The notes below the pieces were generated by a model, which worked only from the letters and a program-made list of their open reading frames with translations, did not search any database and was not told where the DNA came from. A program made the position numbers and the translations under genes. DNA of 64,000 nucleotides from an uncultured Alistipes sp. (GTDB taxonomy: Bacteria > Bacteroidota > Bacteroidia > Bacteroidales > Rikenellaceae): NCBI GenBank assembly GCA_910584485.1, contig CAJUAV010000011.1:13088-77087 (forward strand), in the 5' to 3' direction. This document shows positions 59,103 through 64,000 of this stretch, piece after piece. Position 1 is the first letter of the stretch, and every line of letters begins with the position of its first letter.

Positions 59103-60908
59103 TCAATAACCCGGGTTCTGGTACTCCTCGCCATTGTCGATCGAGGTGAGCATCCAGCTCGGAATCGGGCGCAGGTAGTGGATCGCGGGATCGAACTTCG
59201 CCCCCTGCGGATTGCACTTGGCCAGACGGCTCTCGATGGCGCGGAAGCGCTTCAGCGTGAACCAGCGGCCCCACTCGCCGCACATCTCGCGGGCGTACTC
59301 GTCGAGCAGGAAATCCTGCGTGATGTCGGCCTCCGCGATATCCATGCTGTGGTCGTGATCCTTGCAGGCGCGGTTGCGCAGGTCGTTCAGACGCTCCTTG
59401 GCGCGACCGGTCGTGCCCAGCCGCCAGTGCGCCTCGGCCGAGAGCAGGTAGGTTTCGCCCAGTCGGTAGATGATGTTGTCGGCGGACGAATAGGGCTTCG
59501 ACGCATTCGTTCCCGCATAGAGCGACGGAGCGTCGTGCTTCTTCAGGCTGGGGAAGAAGCGGCCCGGCTGCATCGGATCGGCGTAGTTGTCGGCGATGTT
59601 GCAGACGGCATACGGAAGCGCATCGCGCTCGGCCTGCGTGTAGGTCTTGCGCGAAATGTAGACGGCCAGCCCGCCCAGCGGAATATCGAACACGGGGTTG
59701 TCCACGCGCGCCTCGTCGAGACCGTAGCGCGCGGCATCGGTCTTGGTCCAGCGATAGGCCGCGCCGTCCGCCGTATTGGCGGCGTTGATGTAGTAGCTGT
59801 CGTTGAAGAAAGCCTCGTAACGCGTGTCCTTCTCCCCGTAGAGGTCGATCAGGTACTTGCTCGGCTCCAAGATGCAGTTGCACTTGGCCAGCTTCGGCAC
59901 CGTGACGCCGTTCACCTCCGTCGCGTAAGATGCCTTCAGACCGTCGAGGTAGATACCGCTCGTGCTGCTGGCATAGGCGCCGAAATGCTTCCAGGTGCGG
60001 TTGTAGTAGTTGCCGCGGGGGTTGTAGGCCTGCTGCTTGGAGTGGCAGATCACGAAGAGCGCCTCGGCGTTCGTCTTGTTGTTCGCCTCGTCGAAGACCT
60101 CCTCCGCCTCGTCGTAGAGGCGTACACCGAGCTCGGCGGCGTGGTCGATCAGGTAGTCGGCCGCATCGCGCGCCGTCTCGATCAGCCGGCGGCTCTCCTC
60201 GGCCGTGATCTTCTCGGCATGGCCCAGACCGTCCGTGTAGGAGGCGTAGGTCAGCGCCGCACGCGCCAACAGGTGGTAGGCCGCGGCACGCGTCACGTGG
60301 CCGAAGACGGCCTGCGAGACGGGCAGGTGCTGCTTGGCGAACTCCAGATCGTCGAGGATCACCTTATAGAAGGCATTCACCGTGCTGCACGGCAGCGACG
60401 AGACGGGCGATTTGGTGTAGCTCTCGGGGAGGTACTTGCCGCCGTACTGCTCGACGATGTGGTAGAGCGAGTGGGCGCGCAGGTAGTGCGCCTCGGCCAC
60501 CAGCTCGTCGATGCGCTCGGGAGTCAGCCCCTGCACCTTTTCGGCATATTCGATGGCTGCGTTGCACGAGTTGACCGTGGCGTAGAAACCCTGGTAGGCC
60601 TCGCCCAGCAGACCGCCGAAATCGCCGTCGTAACGCATCAGGCGGCTCCAGTTGCCGTTGCTGCCCGTCGGGTTGGTATCCTGCCAGATGTCGGTACCGC
60701 CCTCGGCGTTGACGACGAACGTATCCTCGGCCTGACCGTAGACGATGCGGATCAGATCGAAATAGCAGTTGTTCACCAGCTTCTCGTAGCCGGCCGCGGT
60801 CCGCCACTCCTGGTCCGTGGGGACGGACGAAGGATTCACCTCATCCAGTTCGCACCCCCAGGCACCGAGCAGCAGCAGGGCCGCCGATATGAATTTGAAC
60901 GTTTTCAT
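59103..60908 (-). CDS. SusD/RagB family nutrient-binding lipoprotein
   Basis: A 601-residue outer-membrane surface lipoprotein (LLLLGAWGCELDEVNPSS; Cys19) that lids the SusC channel. The SusD helical repeats are apparent, for example EWRTAAGYEKLVNNCYFDLI, LVAEAHYLRAHSLYHIV and YRLGETYLLSAEAHWRLG, and the C-terminal KRFRAIESRLAKCNPQG and YLRPIPSWMLT. It follows susC by 15 bp. Ligand (glycan or peptide) cannot be told; no glycosidase is seen within the window. Confidence 0.93.
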   Translation of the reverse strand: MKTFKFISAALLLLGAWGCELDEVNPSSVPTDQEWRTAAGYEKLVNNCYFDLIRIVYGQAEDTFVVNAEGGTDIWQDTNPTGSNGNWSRLMRYDGDFGGLLGEAYQGFYATVNSCNAAIEYAEKVQGLTPERIDELVAEAHYLRAHSLYHIVEQYGGKYLPESYTKSPVSSLPCSTVNAFYKVILDDLEFAKQHLPVSQAVFGHVTRAAAYHLLARAALTYASYTDGLGHAEKITAEESRRLIETARDAADYLIDHAAELGVRLYDEAEEVFDEANNKTNAEALFVICHSKQQAYNPRGNYYNRTWKHFGAYASSTSGIYLDGLKASYATEVNGVTVPKLAKCNCILEPSKYLIDLYGEKDTRYEAFFNDSYYINAANTADGAAYRWTKTDAARYGLDEARVDNPVFDIPLGGLAVYISRKTYTQAERDALPYAVCNIADNYADPMQPGRFFPSLKKHDAPSLYAGTNASKPYSSADNIIYRLGETYLLSAEAHWRLGTTGRAKERLNDLRNRACKDHDHSMDIAEADITQDFLLDEYAREMCGEWGRWFTLKRFRAIESRLAKCNPQGAKFDPAIHYLRPIPSWMLTSIDNGEEYQNPGY

Positions 60909-60923
60909 GTATTTTCCGTGGTT

Positions 60924-63900
60924 TTAGAATGAAAGGTTGATGCCGAAGACATACTGACGCGACAGCGGTGCGTAGTCGTCGTCGCCGCCCTTCTCGGGGT
61001 CGTAGTGCTTCAGGTACTTGCTCTTGGTGTGGATGAAGGGGTTGTCGGCCGTGAAATAGAGGCGCAGCTTCTCGATGTGCCAGCGCTTCAGGATCTTCTT
61101 CGGTACGTTGTAACCCAGCGAAACGGTCTTGATCTTCCAATACGAACCGTCGTAGAAATCGATCGACGACTCGTGCTGTCCGCCGCCGTCCATGTTCGGG
61201 CGCGGATAGCGGGCGTTCTGGTTCTCGGGCGTCCAATAGTCGCAGACCGTGGGCGAGGGGTTCAGACCGTCGGTGCGGTACCAGCCCGTGATGCCGTAGC
61301 GCATCGTGTAGTCCCAGCGGGCGATGAGCAGGATGTTCAGGTCGAAATTCTTGAACTCGAAGCGGTTCGAGAGGCTGCCCGTCCACTTCGGCGTCGAGCT
61401 GCCGAGGATGTAGTAGTCGTCCGTGTTGAGCGTGCCGTCGGGTTCGCCGTTTTCGGCCACGCGCACGTCGCCGGGCCGGCATCCGTATACCGCCGCCTCA
61501 TCGGCCTCGTCCGTGCGCCACAGACCGGCATACTTGTAACCGTAGTAGGTATGGATCGGCTGTCCCTTGATCAGGTAGTAGTCGCCGAAGGGCATCGGGC
61601 CTTCGCTCGTGGTCTTGAGCACCTTCTCCTTGTTCGTGGCGAAGGTCAGCGTGGTGTTCCACTTGAAGCGCGGACCTACGAAGTTGCGCGTGTTGATCGT
61701 CAGTTCGAGACCCGTGTTGCGCGTCTCGCCGACGTTCGACCAGATCTTGAAGGCGTTACCGCCGTAACCGCCCGCGGCATAGGGCAGCGACTTTTCGAAG
61801 AGGATGTCCTTCGTGTCGGTGCGGTACCAGTCGGCCGTGATGTTCAGGCGATCCTTGAAGAAGCCCATGTCGAGACCGATGTTCCACGAGTAGGATTTCT
61901 CCCAGCCGAGGTCGAGGTTGGCGATATCCTGCGAGAAGCCGCTGAAGGGAACCGAAATCTCCTGGAAGCCGAAGATGCCCGTGCGGCTCGACGCGAGCGT
62001 GCCGTACTCCGAAGCGCCCGCGTTACCCGTCACGCCGTAGCTGGCGCGCAGCTTGAGGTTCGTCACGGCGTCGACGTTGCGCATGAAACCCTCGTCCGAA
62101 ATGCGCCAGGCGGCAGCCACGGCGGGGAAGCTGTCCCACTTGTTGCCTGCTGCCAGCATCGAGGCGCCGTCCCAGCGGTTGCTCAACGTCAGCAGGTACT
62201 TGCCCTTGTACGAGTAGTTCAGACGAGCCACGTAGGACATCATCTGGCTGCCGACGAAGCCCGACGACACCTTCGGGGTACCCGTGGCGGCGCCGAGGTT
62301 CGAGAATCCGTAGTCGTTCGAGTCGAAATCGTAGGCCGTGGCCCGCGACTCCTCGCGGCGGTTCTTGCTCCACTCCGTAACGCCCGTCACCGTGAACTCG
62401 TGGTCCTTGGCGATCGTGAAGTTGTAGGTCAGGATGTTCTGCCACTTGTAGTTGTAGGTGAGCGTGTTGGGGATCTCGGCATAGGAGCCCGTCTGAAGAC
62501 CGGCCCACGAGTTGGCACCCACGAACAGACCCTCTTTGCGACTGCGCAGGTAACCGCCCAGCACGCTGCGGAAGGTCAGTCCCTTCACGGGTTTGAGCTC
62601 GACGTAGACCTGCGGAGCGACGCTCAAGGTCTTGATGTTGTTTTCGTATTCGCCCTCGGCCGTATCGGCGAGCGGCGACATGTAGGCCGTATCGCCCGCC
62701 ACGGGGTACGGAACCACGTTGCCCTCCTCGTCGTAGGGCGTTCCGAGCGGCACGGTGCAGAGGATGCGGTTCCAGACGCGGCTGTAGCGCTTGTTGTGGT
62801 TCGACCACATCGTGTAGACGTTGAAGCCGTACTTGACCACCTCGTTCGGCGTGAAATCCATCTTGGCGCGCGCCGAAATACGCTCGAGGTTGTCATCGGG
62901 CAGCTGGCCTTCGACCTTGTAGTAGCCCGCCGAGAAGAACGAGCTCATGCGGTCCGTGGCGTAGGAGGTGTTGATGTTGTAGTTCTGCGTCTGGCCCGTG
63001 CGGGTGATCAGGTCGGCCCAGTTGACCCACTTATTGTTTTGGATCAGGTCGTAGATGCCGCTCGGGAAGATCTTCACGTCGTCTTCGGGACCCGCCCACT
63101 GGCCGGCCGTGCGGGCCGCCTCGCGGCGGAACTCGATGTAGCGGTCGCCCGTGTTGACGCCCGGGAATTTCGACGGGACGTTCCAGCCGTAGTAGCTGTC
63201 GAAATTGACCGAGAACTTGTCTTTCGCGGGATTTTTGGTCGTGATGATGATGACGCCGTTGGCACCCGCCGCACCGTAGACGGCCGTCGAGGAGGCGTCC
63301 TTGAGGACCTCCACCGAGGCGATGTCGTTCGGGTTGAGCTCGTCGAACGAACCCTCCATGCCGTCGATGATGAAGAGCGGCTCGTTGCTGCCGTTGATCG
63401 AGCGGTTGCCGCGCAGGGTCATGTTCATCGAGGCCCCCGCATCGCCGTTGCTGCGCGTGATGTCGAAACCGGCCACCTGGCCTTGGATCGCCTCCATGAC
63501 GTTACCCGTCGGCGTGCGCATGATGTCGTCGGCCTTTACCGAAGAGACGGCACCCGTCAGGTCGCGTTTCTTCACGGCGCCGTAACCGATCACCACCACG
63601 TCGTCGAGCAGGGCGGCATCCTCTTCGAGCGTGACGTCGAGCCGCGTCTGACCTGCGGCGAGCGTCCGCTGCACGCTCTTGTAGCCGATGAACGAGATCG
63701 TCACGGCCGCCTTGTCGGGCACGTTGAGCGCGAACGACCCGTCTACGCCCGTCGTCGTTCCGTTGGTCGTACCCTCGACCACGACGCTCGCACCGATCAC
63801 CGGATTGCCCGCCGCATCGGTCACGCGACCCGCGAGGCGCTGCTGGGCCATCGCCGCGGTGGCGAAGCCCAGGAAGGCGATCGCGAGGGTCAGCCGTCCG

Positions 63901-63941
63901 ACAAGCGATGCAATCCATTGCATGTTGTCAAATTTTTTCAT
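60924..63941 (-). CDS. SusC/RagA family TonB-linked outer-membrane protein
   Basis: A 1005-residue importer. Signal peptide (1 to about 32, ending AAMAQQ), CarboxypepD_reg-like domain (about 34-110: GRVTDAAGNPVIGASVVVEG), TonB-box/plug entry DDVVVIGYGAVKKRDLTGAV, plug with EVLKDASSTAVYGAAGANGV (the SusC signature) and a large barrel ending FGINLSF. Works with the downstream SusD protein. Upstream bases 63942-64000 hold part of its leader; regulator genes, if any, lie outside the window. Confidence 0.94.
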   Translation of the reverse strand: MKKFDNMQWIASLVGRLTLAIAFLGFATAAMAQQRLAGRVTDAAGNPVIGASVVVEGTTNGTTTGVDGSFALNVPDKAAVTISFIGYKSVQRTLAAGQTRLDVTLEEDAALLDDVVVIGYGAVKKRDLTGAVSSVKADDIMRTPTGNVMEAIQGQVAGFDITRSNGDAGASMNMTLRGNRSINGSNEPLFIIDGMEGSFDELNPNDIASVEVLKDASSTAVYGAAGANGVIIITTKNPAKDKFSVNFDSYYGWNVPSKFPGVNTGDRYIEFRREAARTAGQWAGPEDDVKIFPSGIYDLIQNNKWVNWADLITRTGQTQNYNINTSYATDRMSSFFSAGYYKVEGQLPDDNLERISARAKMDFTPNEVVKYGFNVYTMWSNHNKRYSRVWNRILCTVPLGTPYDEEGNVVPYPVAGDTAYMSPLADTAEGEYENNIKTLSVAPQVYVELKPVKGLTFRSVLGGYLRSRKEGLFVGANSWAGLQTGSYAEIPNTLTYNYKWQNILTYNFTIAKDHEFTVTGVTEWSKNRREESRATAYDFDSNDYGFSNLGAATGTPKVSSGFVGSQMMSYVARLNYSYKGKYLLTLSNRWDGASMLAAGNKWDSFPAVAAAWRISDEGFMRNVDAVTNLKLRASYGVTGNAGASEYGTLASSRTGIFGFQEISVPFSGFSQDIANLDLGWEKSYSWNIGLDMGFFKDRLNITADWYRTDTKDILFEKSLPYAAGGYGGNAFKIWSNVGETRNTGLELTINTRNFVGPRFKWNTTLTFATNKEKVLKTTSEGPMPFGDYYLIKGQPIHTYYGYKYAGLWRTDEADEAAVYGCRPGDVRVAENGEPDGTLNTDDYYILGSSTPKWTGSLSNRFEFKNFDLNILLIARWDYTMRYGITGWYRTDGLNPSPTVCDYWTPENQNARYPRPNMDGGGQHESSIDFYDGSYWKIKTVSLGYNVPKKILKRWHIEKLRLYFTADNPFIHTKSKYLKHYDPEKGGDDDYAPLSRQYVFGINLSF

Positions 63942-64000
63942 TTTCCTTCGATTAAGTTGGACATTTGGTTAATAGGCGTCTCTTTTGGGATTAAAAAGAC

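Noticed and set aside
1..64000. tRNA or rRNA genes
   Set aside because: I looked for T-loop-like GGTTCGAATCC patterns with acceptor stems and for rRNA signatures by eye and found none; a tRNAscan run would be decisive.

Overview
The window looks like a chromosomal segment of a high-GC gut Bacteroidales, most likely Alistipes-like (Rikenellaceae). Support: Bacteroidota promoters (TTTG, about 20 bp, TAnnTTTG) sit upstream of many genes; there are a SusC/SusD pair, a fimbrillin-type lipoprotein, a BtuG-BtuB cobalamin locus and a DUF4924 gene; and the DNA is GC-rich with strong C/G third positions. The genus is inferred. No rRNA, tRNA, CRISPR array, transposase, integrase or phage gene was recognised.

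Layout. 1-362 is the 3' end of an unrecognised gene. 740-3950: pfkA, a PfkB-family kinase, tatA, tatC. 5105-8729: divergent glgB and a POT peptide transporter. 8881-10480: PhnP-like hydrolase and SDR. 11517-15822 (minus): PiT phosphate transporter, SH3 membrane protein, DUF4924, SMR exporter. 16075-19206: small CarboxypepD-like protein and an outer-membrane barrel. 20368-23243: mmcQ/yjbR and uvrB, divergent. 23256-31675: surface lipoprotein, cobalamin riboswitch and btuG-btuB-btuF-btuC-btuD. 32356-36405 (minus): small secreted protein, TonB receptor, HMA protein, KDG kinase. 36930-41160: recQ, 3'-5' exonuclease, RlmI-like methyltransferase. 41533-45013 (minus): GrpB-like protein and the rplM-rpsI-rpsB-tsf translation cluster. 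45646-48029: DUF3592-like and fimbrillin/FISUMP proteins. 48314-50641: phosphodiesterase, radC, rnc, acpP. 50817-54827: pepE, tyrA, yraN, waaA. 54897-58601: aroB, typA, a small membrane protein, rpiB. 59103-63941 (minus): susD and susC.

The most unusual content is noncoding. Eight intergenic islands (about 4.2-5.05, 10.6-11.4, 19.24-19.9, 31.7-32.3, 36.5-36.85, 46.2-46.7, 51.6-51.9 and 58.7-58.9 kb) are mosaics of one family of GC-rich palindromic modules. Each module has a leader that is the reverse complement of a downstream block, and the block is interrupted by its own hairpin. Most modules are followed by a short hairpin whose stem sequence changes from copy to copy while staying self-complementary. 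Three islands are near-complete copies of a 0.64-0.78 kb element that also carries a three-way junction, a 75-nt stem-loop and an AT-rich end. Five of the eight lie between convergent genes. I do not recognise this family.

Other signals: a degenerate heptanucleotide array of 32 in-phase units at 20092-20315; tandem repeats in the tatA tail, the tatA-tatC gap and the yraN N-terminus; five genes whose promoter -7 box ends only 4-5 nt before the ATG (predicted leaderless mRNAs); and back-to-back divergent -7 boxes separated by exactly 13 bp at two loci.
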